A stretch of DNA of 64,000 nt from NCBI GenBank assembly GCA_017457155.1, contig JAFTHZ010000006.1:1-64000 (forward strand). The letters run 5' to 3'. Below, one piece after another: positions 8,679 through 18,500 of this stretch. Under the pieces are notes generated by a model. It was not told the origin of the DNA, searched no databases, and was given only the letters and a program-made list of their open reading frames with translations. The stretch's first letter is position 1. Each line of letters starts with the position of its first letter. This stretch comes from Ruminococcus sp. (lineage in GTDB: Bacteria; Bacillota; Clostridia; Oscillospirales; Acutalibacteraceae). The position numbers and the translations under genes are program-made.

Positions 8679-9733
8679 TCAGGAGTTTCTCTGAGAATAT
8701 CTTCCCCCTTGCCGTCTTCCTGTGGATCCATAGGCTCCCAAAGGTTTATCTCGGAGTCGTTGTGGGAGCAACCTTTCTTCTTGTATTCAGATTCAATCAG
8801 ATCACCTGATCCGGATATTCTTCCTTGAGTTTCTGGAGAAACTCTTCTTCTGTCTTGCTTGCCTTCAGTATATCCGTAATTTTGCCAGTTGTCAGGAAGC
8901 GTTGCTCTCTTTCTGATGTCGTGTTTCTTTCCACTATAGAAGTAATCGTCTGCATCGTAGAATCTGATATCATCTTCTTCTGACACTCTCTGTATAGTTT
9001 CAAGGAAATACGCAAGCGTTCTTCTGTCATATGTATTGTGTTGGATTCCATCATAAACAACTCCTTTTATATACTCAGCATATGTTTCACTTACTGTGCT
9101 AACAGTAACCACTCCTTTTATTGACTCGTTATCGTATTCATGAGTTTCTGGAGAAACTCTTCTTCTGTCTTGCTTGCGTTCAGTATATCCATAATTTTGC
9201 CAGTTGTCAGGAAGCGTTGCTCTGTTCCCGGAATCGTATTGGCCCTTTTGATATTTATAATCGCTTGAATCGAAGTGTCTGATAATTTGCGCTCCGTAAC
9301 AATCCTGTGTAATTCTGCATCTCTCTTTATATGCCTCTTCAGTAATATATTTTCCTTCTGTGTATGCATATATATCCTCCTTAAATAATTCAGCATCAGA
9401 TTCACTCACTGCATTTATAACAAGAACATTACAAATAATCGGTCGTTCAAGTGTGCCACCTAACAATAAGATTTTATTATTAATATCAAGTACAACCGTA
9501 CCGTCCGCTAGTGTAGTTCTAACATAACGGGAATTCTTATGAAAAACTTCTCCAATTCGCTGATTGAGCAAAACTCTATCTTCTGCTGTCAGCAACTCCC
9601 TTGCCCATCCTCTATCATTGTATACTTTGAGACTTTTGGCGTCAAGCACAGACAAATCAGAATAATCTGCAAACGAATCCTTTTTCTGACATTTGATATC
9701 ACTCTTGCTGTCATTAAACAGAAAGAGAATCAT
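8675..9733 (-). CDS. Orphan protein with a 105-residue tandem duplication
   Basis: A 352-residue frame with no recognised domain. It starts at ATG 9733 (AAGGA 7 nt upstream) and contains two tandem units of 105 residues. Each ends in the same block beginning RATLPDNWQNYGY and ending RRRVSPET; the units start at VSESDAE and VSETYAE. At DNA level positions 8826-8908 and 9141-9223 differ at only two of 83 bases, 315 bp apart. The same stretch is also open in a second minus-strand frame (8797-9060 and 9118-9405) that reads as charged helix ending TEEEFLQKL, so either frame may be the real or ancestral one. Codon use is AT-rich compared with neighbours, suggesting acquisition. No terminator is seen after it. 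Confidence 0.5.
   Translation of the reverse strand: MILFLFNDSKSDIKCQKKDSFADYSDLSVLDAKSLKVYNDRGWARELLTAEDRVLLNQRIGEVFHKNSRYVRTTLADGTVVLDINNKILLLGGTLERPIICNVLVINAVSESDAELFKEDIYAYTEGKYITEEAYKERCRITQDCYGAQIIRHFDSSDYKYQKGQYDSGNRATLPDNWQNYGYTERKQDRRRVSPETHEYDNESIKGVVTVSTVSETYAEYIKGVVYDGIQHNTYDRRTLAYFLETIQRVSEEDDIRFYDADDYFYSGKKHDIRKRATLPDNWQNYGYTEGKQDRRRVSPETQGRISGSGDLIESEYKKKGCSHNDSEINLWEPMDPQEDGKGEDILRETPD
8826..9223. repeat. Near-identical 83-bp direct repeats (315-bp period)
   Basis: Copies at 8826-8908 and 9141-9223 differ at two positions. They are the best conserved part of a diverged 315-bp tandem duplication inside the orphan gene. Confidence 0.9.
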
Positions 9734-9839
9734 ACACAAATCCTTGCGGCCTTCTGTGCAGGTTTGGCTATACAGAGCAGGGCTTGGTCCTAACCCATGG
9801 TCAGATTATACTCTGCGGGTGCAATTTGCTCGGCGAATA

Positions 9840-9868
9840 TTGACATCGGAGCACTTTTGTATTACTAT
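9840..9868 (+). promoter_or_regulatory. Promoter of glyQS
   Basis: TTGACA (9840-9845), 17-bp spacer, TACTAT (9863-9868). The leader to the ATG is only about 35 nt, so no T-box fits between them. Confidence 0.75.
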
Positions 9869-9907
9869 ATTGAGGTATAGGATTTTGCTAAAAATGGAGG
9901 TTTTTAT

Positions 9908-11284
9908 ATGAAAAACACAGAGAAATCTATGGAAAAAATCGTTGCCCTGTGCAAAGGCAGAGGCTTTGTATATCCCGGCTCCGAGATTTACGGCGGCCTG
10001 GCAAACACCTGGGACTACGGCCCTCTGGGTGCTGTGCTGAAGGCTAACATCAAGGCTGCCTGGATGAAGAAGTTTGTTCAGGAGAACAAGTACAACGTTG
10101 CCCTTGACTCCGCAATTCTCATGAATCCCCAGACCTGGGTTGCATCAGGACATCTGGGCGGTTTCTCCGACCCCCTCATGGACTGCAAGGATTGCAAGAC
10201 CCGCCACAGAGCAGACAACCTGATCGAGGACTTTGACGGCACAAACGTGTCAGGCTGGTCCAACGAGCAGATGACAGAGTACATCAAAGAAAAGGCTATC
10301 CCCTGCCCCGACTGCGGTGCTCACAACTTCACCGATATCCGTCAGTTCAACCTGATGTTCAAGACCTTCCAGGGCGTTACCGAGGACAGCAAGAGCGAGA
10401 TCTACCTGCGTCCCGAGACAGCTCAGGGTATTTTTGTTAACTTCCAGAACATCCAGCGCACAAGCCGCAAAAAGGTTCCCTTCGGCGTTGCACAGATAGG
10501 CAAATCCTTCCGTAACGAGATCACTCCCGGAAACTTCATCTTCCGCGTGAGAGAGTTCGAGCAGATGGAGCTTGAGTTCTTCTGCAAGCCCGGCACAGAC
10601 CTTGAGTGGTTTGAGTACTGGAGAGGCTTCTGCCGCGACTTCCTGTATGCTCTCGGCATCAAGGAAGAGAACCTGAGACTCCGCGATCACTCAGCAGAGG
10701 AGCTTTGCTTCTACTCCAAGGCAACAACCGACTTTGAGTATCTGTTCCCCTTCGGCTGGGGCGAGCTGTGGGGCGTAGCTGACAGAACCGACTACGACCT
10801 GACTCAGCACCAGAACGAGAGCGGAAAGTCCATGGAGTACTTTGACCCCACCGACAACTCCCGCTACATCCCCTATGTTATCGAGCCCTCACTGGGCGTT
10901 GAGCGTCTCTTCCTCTCACTCATCACCGAGGCATATGACGAGGAGGAGGTCGGCGAAGGCGACACAAGAGTTGTTCTTCGTCTGCATCCCGCACTGGCTC
11001 CCTTCAAGGCTGCCGTTCTGCCCCTGTCCAAGAAGCTCTCTGAGAAGGCAGAGGAGGTTGCTGATATGCTGACAAAGCACTTCCCCGTTGAGTTTGACGA
11101 CGCAGGCTCTATCGGCAAGCGTTATCGCCGTCAGGACGAGATCGGCACTCCCTTCTCAATCTGCTACGACTTCGACTCTCTGGAGGACAACTGTGTCACC
11201 GTCCGTGACCGTGACACCATGGAACAGGTCAGACTGCCCATCTCTGAGCTGGTTGCATACATCAACGAGAAGCTCACATTCTGA
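9908..11284 (+). CDS. glyQS: Glycyl-tRNA synthetase, single-chain class II type
   Basis: A 458-residue dimeric-type GlyRS, which charges tRNA-Gly with glycine. Visible features are the N-terminal [13 protein letters not shown] block, the catalytic-core [12 protein letters not shown] segment, motif 2 [21 protein letters not shown], motif 3 with SLGVERL, and the C-terminal anticodon-binding domain (about 350-458). A CPDC pair lies in the insertion near residue 135. Length matches the bacterial homodimeric family rather than the alpha2beta2 form. GGAGG precedes the ATG and a terminator follows; it is transcribed alone. Confidence 0.97.
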   Translation: MKNTEKSMEKIVALCKGRGFVYPGSEIYGGLANTWDYGPLGAVLKANIKAAWMKKFVQENKYNVALDSAILMNPQTWVASGHLGGFSDPLMDCKDCKTRHRADNLIEDFDGTNVSGWSNEQMTEYIKEKAIPCPDCGAHNFTDIRQFNLMFKTFQGVTEDSKSEIYLRPETAQGIFVNFQNIQRTSRKKVPFGVAQIGKSFRNEITPGNFIFRVREFEQMELEFFCKPGTDLEWFEYWRGFCRDFLYALGIKEENLRLRDHSAEELCFYSKATTDFEYLFPFGWGELWGVADRTDYDLTQHQNESGKSMEYFDPTDNSRYIPYVIEPSLGVERLFLSLITEAYDEEEVGEGDTRVVLRLHPALAPFKAAVLPLSKKLSEKAEEVADMLTKHFPVEFDDAGSIGKRYRRQDEIGTPFSICYDFDSLEDNCVTVRDRDTMEQVRLPISELVAYINEKLTF

Positions 11285-11321
11285 TTTATTTATCTCTGAT
11301 TACTTTCCCGTAATATACAGA

Positions 11322-11357
11322 AAACGCAGGAAGCACACCGCCTCCTGCGTTTTTTAT
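11322..11357. terminator. Terminator shared by glyQS and the radical SAM gene
   Basis: aaacgcagga (11322-11331) pairs with tcctgcgttt (11343-11352), then a T run; flanking A residues allow use by the convergent gene too. Confidence 0.85.
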
Positions 11358-11362
11358 TTATG

Positions 11363-13111
11363 TTACATTGTCTTGTAATCTCTGGCGGATACGGTGATGT
11401 TTCCATCCTCCACATAGAATGTGACCATTGAGGGTACATCCCTGATCTCTCTGAGAGTTTTTCCGCCGATAAAATCCTTTACAGATACAGAGTACACCTT
11501 CACGTCAGACTCAGGGTTATCCAGTACGCTCAGTCTCTTCAGGTCTGTTAGATACTGGAAAACATTGAGGATCTTCTCTGCATCCTGCTGAGAATAAATC
11601 TTGTTGAGGTAATTTGAGAACAGCTCAAATTTATGTACAACCGCATCGTGCTGTGACTTTATTCTTTCCACATAATCTATGTTCACATCCCTGAACTCGA
11701 AGAACAGGTCCACAAGCCTCATATCCCCAAATCTGTCGGGGTCAAGGTCCTTCACGGTGTGGTACAGCTCCAGACACAGAAGCAGATAATTATCAAAACC
11801 GTACAGCTTATCTCTGAGCTCGCTGTGATATTCATAGTAGAAGGGGAAAACCTTCTGGTGTTCAGTGATGAACTGATGACACTCCTCAACTCCGAAGTCA
11901 CATACCTGGTCTGAGGTATAGGCACCAAACTTCAGTCTGTCACGATAGACTTGGTAATACTCGGTTGCAGGCATAATGGTACACAGATGGAACTGGAACT
12001 CCTGAACGCCGATCTTCATCATCTCGTATACCACACGCATTGTATGCTCCACATCCTCCTCCATTTCCTCGGGGAATCCGTACATAAAGGATGCGGTCAT
12101 ATCAATATTGTTGTCTGCAAGCATACGGGTGACCCGGATCATATCCTGGGGCTTGAGCTTCTTGTGAATGAGATTCTGCACACGGGGTGAGCCTGACTCT
12201 ATTCCCGAGTATACTCCTGCCAGGCCTGCATCGATCATTGCATCGAGCATCTCTTCGTCGATGGTGTCAACTCGGGTGGAGCATCTCCATTTAACATCAA
12301 GACCACTCTCCTTCAGCACACGACAGAAGTTCAGCAGTCTCTCTTTGTTTGCAGTGAACAGGTCATGATCCAGGCTGAAACGGGTGATTCCGTACTGGGA
12401 ATTGAGCCTTCTCATCTCCTGAACAATACGCTCTGCGCTCTTTACTCTGAACTTGCGCTTCCAGAAAACACTGGTGGAGCAGTAGGCACAGTTGAAGGGA
12501 CAACCTCGTCCCACAGGTGTTGTTATGTATCTGCCTGACTCCACCGCCTCTTTCATGGTGCTCTCAGGCACAAAGCTGTAGTCTATAAAGGGAGCATTGT
12601 CCAGATCGTTACACAGGGCAGGTCTGGGATTGAGCACAACCTGACCCTGACTGTCTCTGTATGTAAGTCCGTCTATATGAGTAACGTCGCTGCCGTTTAT
12701 AATACCGCTGAAGAGGGGGAATATGGTCTTCTCTCCCTCGCCGCAACAGCAGTAATCCACCCAGGGAATCTCTGTGATGGTCTCTCTTGCAGTAACATCC
12801 GCCTGAGGTCCTCCCATAACGATGCACACATCGGGAGCAAGCTCCTTTATCCTACGGGATACCTGCAGGTCTGTCAGATAGTAATCGCATCTGCAGTAAA
12901 AGGATACGATCTTCGGATTTTTTGCCAGTATGTTCTTTGATGTTTGCTCAACAAAATCAAAGAAACCATTTTCTCTGGATGCCTCATAATATCTGTAGAT
13001 ACTCACATCCATTCCATTTTCCCTGAGAATTGTAGCAAGGAGCAAAGCACCAAAGCACTCCTCGGTAATAATAGGTTTTTCTGCAGGTATTACAATAACA
13101 GCGTCACTCAA
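11363..13111 (-). CDS. B12-binding-domain radical SAM protein
   Basis: A class B-type radical SAM enzyme of about 582 residues. An N-terminal cobalamin-binding-like Rossmann domain (about 1-130, with VMGGPQADVTARE) precedes the radical SAM core with GRGCPFNCAYCSTS, whose CxxxCxxC binds the 4Fe-4S cluster. A C-terminal helical region follows (about 400-582). Such enzymes perform methylations or other modifications of unactivated carbons; the substrate is unknown and no biosynthetic neighbours point to one. The start is taken at TTG 13111, 8 nt after AGGAAG; the longer GTG start abuts the Shine-Dalgarno. The promoter is a perfect sigma-A consensus. Confidence 0.88.
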   Translation of the reverse strand: MSDAVIVIPAEKPIITEECFGALLLATILRENGMDVSIYRYYEASRENGFFDFVEQTSKNILAKNPKIVSFYCRCDYYLTDLQVSRRIKELAPDVCIVMGGPQADVTARETITEIPWVDYCCCGEGEKTIFPLFSGIINGSDVTHIDGLTYRDSQGQVVLNPRPALCNDLDNAPFIDYSFVPESTMKEAVESGRYITTPVGRGCPFNCAYCSTSVFWKRKFRVKSAERIVQEMRRLNSQYGITRFSLDHDLFTANKERLLNFCRVLKESGLDVKWRCSTRVDTIDEEMLDAMIDAGLAGVYSGIESGSPRVQNLIHKKLKPQDMIRVTRMLADNNIDMTASFMYGFPEEMEEDVEHTMRVVYEMMKIGVQEFQFHLCTIMPATEYYQVYRDRLKFGAYTSDQVCDFGVEECHQFITEHQKVFPFYYEYHSELRDKLYGFDNYLLLCLELYHTVKDLDPDRFGDMRLVDLFFEFRDVNIDYVERIKSQHDAVVHKFELFSNYLNKIYSQQDAEKILNVFQYLTDLKRLSVLDNPESDVKVYSVSVKDFIGGKTLREIRDVPSMVTFYVEDGNITVSARDYKTM

Positions 13112-13162
13112 CTTTACCACTTCCTGATCAATTATTTACCAAACGACACAAATATTATTCAC

Positions 13163-13191
13163 ATTATATAGCATTTCAAAAACTATGTCAA
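13163..13191 (-). promoter_or_regulatory. Consensus promoter of the radical SAM gene
   Basis: On the minus strand TTGACA (13186-13191), 17-bp spacer, TATAAT (13163-13168): full match to the sigma-A consensus. Confidence 0.9.
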
Positions 13192-13230
13192 CGAACACGG
13201 AATTAAATCCGTGAAAAAACAATCTTCACA

Positions 13231-13270
13231 AAAAGCAGAGACGGTCCCCCCACCCGGCAAGACCGTCTCT
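13231..13270 (-). terminator. Terminator of the dockerin protein gene
   Basis: agagacggtc (13237-13246) pairs with gaccgtctct (13261-13270); the minus-strand hairpin is followed by GCTTTTTG. Confidence 0.8.
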
Positions 13271-13360
13271 TTTCTTTCTCTATGAATTTTTCTTATCCTG
13301 AAGGTGAATTTAAACATGCACCTTCTAAGCCCGAACATATCAGAGATGTCTTACTGAAGA

Positions 13361-15967
13361 TTATATACTTACAGTCACAAATTCACCCTTTGGAAATGTC
13401 CCTACAAGTCCTGCAATATACTTCTGAATCATAGTTGCATCCTTGATATTCACCTGTGAATCATCGTTCACATCTGCACAAATGCATCCTGTTTCAGAAA
13501 CTTTGTCCAACTGTGCGATATGCTTCTGAATGAGGGTTGCATCCTTCACGTTGACAACTGCGTCAAGGTTTGAATCTCCCACACGATACTTCCTCTCAGC
13601 AGGAGCAGTGGGTTCAGTCTCCACCGAAGTAGTTTGTGTTGGCTCAGGGAGAGTGTCGATCTGGGTCGGAGCAGACTCTGTTTCAGGTTCTGTTTCAGGT
13701 TCTGTTTCAGGCTCTGTTTCAGGTTCTGTTTCAGGTTCTGTTTCAGGTTCTGTTTCAGGTTCTGTGGGAATTACAGGCTCAATAACATCCACCTGACTGA
13801 TATCAGTACGACTGATTTCCTCACCGCACACTGCACAGTAAACAACCTGAACATAAGCACTGCCATCTGTACAATCAGTGCTTTTCTCAAACTCTTTTGA
13901 TGTCACAAGTCTCCCATGCTCACAGCTGACCTGAGCAGAGGATGAGGCTGTTGATATACTCCAGCCGTTTGTTGAGCTTAACTGTGGAGAAGAGAAAAGA
14001 ACATAGCTGCAGCTCTTTACTGCCTCTGTTGAATAAACCACAGTTCCGTTATAATTAACATTTATGGTTTGCCCCTGTCTGACAGAAGCAGAGGATGTGA
14101 TTGTTCTCTGTCCTGATGAGGATGATCCCGAGCCCATTCCACGCTGTCCCAGTGCCAACAGTGTAGCTCCGTTAATGGACATGGCACCGTCATGGTCAAG
14201 AGGCTCTCCGTCTCCCGACGAAGCTCCCCAGACCACTATCTCTCCTCCAAGGAAATTCAGCGCTCCGTTGGAATCAAACCCATCAGAATAAGCATTGACA
14301 AAAATATCTCCGCCATAAACATTTATGCTGTAGTCACCGGAGGTTGTCTGGTTTCCGCCCATACCGGGTCTCATACCCCCGGGGTTGAAACCGATGTTTG
14401 TATCTGTGGTGTCAGACCCTCCTGCAGCATTGATTCCATCATCATCAGCAGCTACTCGGATTGTACCATCGTATATATTCACGGTTCCTGCTTCAAGTCC
14501 CTCATAGCAGGTCTGCACATTAATAACAAGCTCCCCTGCTACCGCACCTTCAGTGCCGACCTCAAGCAGGGTGTCTGCGTGAACACCATCATCTCCTGTA
14601 TATATGAGAAAGTCGCCGCCTGTGATATTTATGTATGCATCCGAGTGAACCGCGTCGTCTGCACAGTTCAGAAAGAAACTTCCGCCGCTGATATCCATAG
14701 TACATGTACACTCGGTTGTATCTGTGGTCTCGTCAGTATTGACAGACACCTTCAGTCCCTTACAGCTTTCATCATCAGAATTAAAATCAGCATCATTCCA
14801 ACCATCTCCTGCCTGAATACAAAACTCACCGCCAGTAATGGTCAGCTGCTGATTGGCCTGGATTCCGTCAGATCCTGCAATAATACAAATTTCTCCGCCT
14901 GTGATCTCAATTACTGCACCTGCACCTGTCTCGGCATCCACCACATCAGGATCAGAACGAATACCGTCTCCCTCTGACACTACATTGATAACTCCTGATC
15001 TGATTATTATTGTGTTATCACTGGAGATACCATGGTCCACAGAGGTCACGTTGAGAGTTACTTCCTCAATGACAAGGCTACCGTACTCTGCAACCTTAAT
15101 ACCATTTTTGGAGTTACTGATAACATTGAGGGTACCCTCACCCCTGATCGTAACATTGGCACCTGACTTGCCCTTGATAACAGCAGACTCTGCATACTCG
15201 GGATTGGTAGTGTCAATGGTGCCCTCGCTTCCATGAAGGTCCTCGTTATTCAGTTCTGTATCAGAAAGCGTATTGATGAATCCCTTGGGATTAATAATAT
15301 CCACAGTAGTGGTGGAGTCCTTCTTGACAGTTATTGGAGCTGTAAATCCGGAAGAAAGCTCCAGACCTGCCAGAATAAGCTCTGCGGCTGCTGTTGCCTC
15401 TTTCTTAACGCTCACTGACATATCAGAGGATTGACCGCAGAACACGTAACTGCCGCCCTTCTTCTTTATTGCAACGTTTATAGAGTAGCTGTCGGCGTTT
15501 CTGTAGACCGCGTTGCCCTTTGAGTCATACTCTACGGGCAGGTTATATGTGGCATCCCCCTCCAGATACTCCTCATCTGCAGTATTGATTCCCGCAACCT
15601 CATACTTATCATCTCCGCCTTCGTATACGGTGAGGGTCTCCCCGCTGAAACAGAAGGTAGTATATCCCAGGGGTATCTGCACAGATGTGCTTCCCTTTGA
15701 GGTGACGACCACAGCTTCTACCATCCCCTGCTCATCGCTGAGAGAGGTGACCTTTGCCACTGTACCGTCAATCATAACCGATGCCAGAGCATCATCTACA
15801 TCCACGGACAAGATCTTCTCAGTTGCTGTGATGGCTGCTGAGGTGTTTCCGATCATACATACACCCACGTTCAAATCCTCAGAAACTGCGGAGGTATGGA
15901 TGGGCATCACTGTCAACGACAGACAGATTATCATTAAAACAGAGATAATAACTTTTATCTTTTTCAT
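13361..15967 (-). CDS. Secreted carbohydrate-binding (DUF4353-like) protein with C-terminal dockerin
   Basis: An 868-residue exported protein. Residues 1-27 are a signal peptide. The middle (about 180-640) is a repetitive right-handed beta-solenoid-like region with recurring ITGG, DGIxAD and DDGV turns, matching carbohydrate-binding DUF4353 proteins. A linker of eight EPET units (about 732-765) follows. The C-terminus (about 800-868) is a type I dockerin with two calcium-loop repeats, GDSNLDAVVNVKDATLIQKH and ADVNDDSQVNIKDATMIQKY. It probably docks on a cohesin-bearing scaffoldin at the cell surface and binds polysaccharide; no catalytic domain is seen. The ATG has GAAGGGAG upstream. It is monocistronic with its own terminator. 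Confidence 0.88.
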   Translation of the reverse strand: MKKIKVIISVLMIICLSLTVMPIHTSAVSEDLNVGVCMIGNTSAAITATEKILSVDVDDALASVMIDGTVAKVTSLSDEQGMVEAVVVTSKGSTSVQIPLGYTTFCFSGETLTVYEGGDDKYEVAGINTADEEYLEGDATYNLPVEYDSKGNAVYRNADSYSINVAIKKKGGSYVFCGQSSDMSVSVKKEATAAAELILAGLELSSGFTAPITVKKDSTTTVDIINPKGFINTLSDTELNNEDLHGSEGTIDTTNPEYAESAVIKGKSGANVTIRGEGTLNVISNSKNGIKVAEYGSLVIEEVTLNVTSVDHGISSDNTIIIRSGVINVVSEGDGIRSDPDVVDAETGAGAVIEITGGEICIIAGSDGIQANQQLTITGGEFCIQAGDGWNDADFNSDDESCKGLKVSVNTDETTDTTECTCTMDISGGSFFLNCADDAVHSDAYINITGGDFLIYTGDDGVHADTLLEVGTEGAVAGELVINVQTCYEGLEAGTVNIYDGTIRVAADDDGINAAGGSDTTDTNIGFNPGGMRPGMGGNQTTSGDYSINVYGGDIFVNAYSDGFDSNGALNFLGGEIVVWGASSGDGEPLDHDGAMSINGATLLALGQRGMGSGSSSSGQRTITSSASVRQGQTINVNYNGTVVYSTEAVKSCSYVLFSSPQLSSTNGWSISTASSSAQVSCEHGRLVTSKEFEKSTDCTDGSAYVQVVYCAVCGEEISRTDISQVDVIEPVIPTEPETEPETEPETEPETEPETEPETEPETESAPTQIDTLPEPTQTTSVETEPTAPAERKYRVGDSNLDAVVNVKDATLIQKHIAQLDKVSETGCICADVNDDSQVNIKDATMIQKYIAGLVGTFPKGEFVTVSI
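13672..13770 (-). repeat. 12-bp minisatellite encoding EPET linker repeats
   Basis: Eight consecutive 12-bp units, nearly identical, encode Glu-Pro-Glu-Thr between the carbohydrate-binding region and the dockerin. Unit copy number is likely to vary between strains. Confidence 0.9.
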
Positions 15968-16340
15968 AAAAAAGCTCCCTTCAATTCATAAAATAATTGT
16001 ATGCTATCAAAGTTAATTTTTAGCCATTCACTCCCTTGTTGTTATTTTATATCCATATTTTAGAATAAACAAACAACTGCAGAAAATCAACCTTCCAAAG
16101 TGATGGTTTTTTGAAAATCTCCTGAAAAATCACATCATTACAGTGCATCACAAAATCATACACTGCACAATACTCTGATTCAGACCTGAATATAATTACA
16201 ATTTTAGCATAAAAATTCTTTCGTCAAAGCATATAAATATAATAATTATTCTAAACTTTTTGCATAGTAAAAACTAAATATTGACCAGAACAATTCATCG
16301 TGATATATTTAGTCTATATATTTGATTATGGAGCGATAAT
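15968..16340. other. Divergent intergenic region between the dockerin gene and glnN
   Basis: 373 bp, AT-rich. It holds the glnN promoter at 16281-16309. No convincing promoter was found for the dockerin gene (only a possible TACAAT at 15996-16001 without a good -35), and no RNA gene was recognised. Confidence 0.5.
16281..16309 (+). promoter_or_regulatory. Promoter of glnN
   Basis: TTGACC (16281-16286), 17-bp spacer, TATATT (16304-16309), about 30 nt before the ATG. Confidence 0.75.
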
Positions 16341-18434
16341 ATGAACAATATACCTGAATTTTTCGGCTGTATGGTCTGGGGCGACGAGGCTATGAAGAAG
16401 AGCCTCTCCGAGGACGCATACAAGGCGCTCAAGGGCACCATAGATATCGGCGAGCATCTGGACCTTTCCGTTGCCAACGAGGTTGCAACCGCCATGAAGG
16501 AGTGGGCACTGAGCCTTGGCTGCACACACTTCACCCACTGGTTCCAGCCTATGACGGGAATCACCGCCGAGAAGCATGACAGCTTTATCACCCCTGCAGA
16601 GAGTGGCAAGGTCATCATGGAATTCTCGGGCAAGGAGCTCATCAAGGGCGAACCTGATGCATCTTCCTTCCCCTCAGGTGGTATCCGTGCTACCTTTGAG
16701 GCACGCGGCTACACCGCATGGGACCCCACCTCCTACGCCTTTGTTATGGGCAACACCCTGTATATCCCCACTGTATTCTGCTCCTACACAGGAGAGGTGC
16801 TGGACAAGAAAACTCCCCTGCTGCGCTCTATGCAGCGTGTATCCGCAGAGGCCCTGAGACTTCTCCACGCTCTGGGCAGGACCGAAGTCACCCACGTCTA
16901 CCCCACCGTAGGCGCAGAGCAAGAGTACTTCCTCATTGATAAAGAAATGTACATGGAGCGTCGTGACCTGATGTACACAGGCAGAACCCTCTTCGGCGCC
17001 CGTCCTCCCAAGGGACAGGAAATGGACGACCACTACTTCGGCGCAATCAAGCCCCGTGTGGCTGCATTTATGGAGGATCTGGACCACGAGCTTTGGAAAC
17101 TGGGCGTCTATGCCAAGACCGAGCACAACGAGGTTGCTCCCTGTCAGCACGAGCTGGCACCTGTGTTCACCACCTGCAACCTTGCTACAGACCACAACCA
17201 GCTGACCATGGAGGTTATGAAGAATGTGGCCCAGAAGCACGGCTTCGTATGCCTGCTCCACGAGAAACCCTTTGAGGGTGTCAACGGCTCAGGTAAGCAC
17301 AACAACTGGTCCCTGAACACCAACCTGGGAGAGAACCTCTACAAGCCCGGCAAAAAGCCCTTTGAGAATAAACAGTTCCTGCTGTTTCTCTCTGCAGTTA
17401 TCAAGGCTGTGGATGAGTATCAGGACCTGCTGAGAATCTCCGTCGCATCCGCAGGCAACGACCATCGTCTGGGTGCCCACGAGGCTCCCCCCGCCATTAT
17501 GTCCATCTTCCTGGGTGAAGAGCTGGAGGAGATACTCCAGGCTGTGGCACACGGTGAGGAGTACATCGCCGCCAAGAAGGTGAAGATCGGAATGGGTGTT
17601 GAGGTGCTGCCCGAGTTCAAGAAGGACACCACCGACCGCAATCGTACCTCTCCCATCGCCTTCACAGGTAACAAATTCGAGTTCCGAAGCCTGGGCTCAG
17701 GTGTCAACATCGCCTGCCCCAACATTATGATAAACACCATCATCGCCGAGCAGCTTTCTCAGTTCGCAGATATTCTGGAGAATTCCTCGGATATCGCTGC
17801 TGACACAGAGCGCATCATCAAGGATGTATACCTTGCTCACAGCCGTATCATCTTCAACGGCAACAACTATGCCGACGAGTGGCTCCAGGAGGCAAAGGAG
17901 CGCGGCCTGATGAACCTGCGCACAATGCCCGAGGCAATGCAGCACTACGGCGACGACAAGAACGTAGCCCTCTTTGAGAAGAACAAGGTCTACACCAGAA
18001 ACGAGATCAACGCCCGCCGTGATATCCAGCTGGAGAGCTACTCCAAGGCTATCAACATTGAGGCGCTGACTATGGTGGATATGGCTCGTAAGGATATCTT
18101 CCCTGCTGTGTCCCGCTTTGTGGGTCATATGTCCAAGGGTGTACTTGCCAAGAAACAGTTGGGAGCAGACCTGCCCTGTGATGCAGAGCTGAATCTCATC
18201 AGAACCCTGTCAGAGCTTCTGCAGGAGTTTGACAAGTACATCACACTTCTGGAGGAAGAAGTCGAGAAGGTCCACAATACAAAGGCCGACCCCCTCACCA
18301 TCTCCCGTATGTACTGCGACAACGTCCTCTCTGCTATGCGCAAGCTGAGGAAGGTCTCCGACAAAATGGAGCAGCTCACCTCTGCTCAGTACTGGCCCTA
18401 TCCCTCCTACGGCAGACTTATGTTCACAATGTAA
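16341..18434 (+). CDS. glnN: Glutamine synthetase type III
   Basis: A 697-residue GSIII, the long form found in Bacteroidetes, cyanobacteria and clostridia, joining ammonia to glutamate at the cost of ATP. Supporting blocks are THWFQPMTG near residue 64, GGIRATFEARGYTAWD (about 115), PTVGAEQEYFLID (about 193), the glutamate-binding NGSGKHNNWSLNT and the ATP-side NRTSPIAFTGNKFEFRS. Length is typical of GSIII (about 700) rather than GSI (about 450). GGAGCGATAAT lies before the ATG. It is a single-gene unit ending in a strong terminator. No glnB or amt is adjacent. Confidence 0.95.
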   Translation: MNNIPEFFGCMVWGDEAMKKSLSEDAYKALKGTIDIGEHLDLSVANEVATAMKEWALSLGCTHFTHWFQPMTGITAEKHDSFITPAESGKVIMEFSGKELIKGEPDASSFPSGGIRATFEARGYTAWDPTSYAFVMGNTLYIPTVFCSYTGEVLDKKTPLLRSMQRVSAEALRLLHALGRTEVTHVYPTVGAEQEYFLIDKEMYMERRDLMYTGRTLFGARPPKGQEMDDHYFGAIKPRVAAFMEDLDHELWKLGVYAKTEHNEVAPCQHELAPVFTTCNLATDHNQLTMEVMKNVAQKHGFVCLLHEKPFEGVNGSGKHNNWSLNTNLGENLYKPGKKPFENKQFLLFLSAVIKAVDEYQDLLRISVASAGNDHRLGAHEAPPAIMSIFLGEELEEILQAVAHGEEYIAAKKVKIGMGVEVLPEFKKDTTDRNRTSPIAFTGNKFEFRSLGSGVNIACPNIMINTIIAEQLSQFADILENSSDIAADTERIIKDVYLAHSRIIFNGNNYADEWLQEAKERGLMNLRTMPEAMQHYGDDKNVALFEKNKVYTRNEINARRDIQLESYSKAINIEALTMVDMARKDIFPAVSRFVGHMSKGVLAKKQLGADLPCDAELNLIRTLSELLQEFDKYITLLEEEVEKVHNTKADPLTISRMYCDNVLSAMRKLRKVSDKMEQLTSAQYWPYPSYGRLMFTM

Positions 18435-18444
18435 CTACCATATA

Positions 18445-18484
18445 TACAAAAACTCCCCGAGGACATCTCCTCGGGGAGTTTTCT
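18445..18484. terminator. Strong bidirectional terminator after glnN
   Basis: A 13-bp stem (18451-18463 with 18468-18480) with a catc loop. T runs on both strands allow it to serve glnN and the convergent sulfatase-like operon. Confidence 0.9.
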
Positions 18485-18500
18485 GTTTTTTATGCACAGA

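Noticed and set aside
9740..9907. T-box leader before glyQS
   Set aside because: The promoter at 9840-9868 leaves only about 35 nt of leader, and no T-box core sequence is present.
13600..13900. Repetitive 12-bp tract as a CRISPR array
   Set aside because: The units are contiguous without spacers and encode an in-frame EPET linker.
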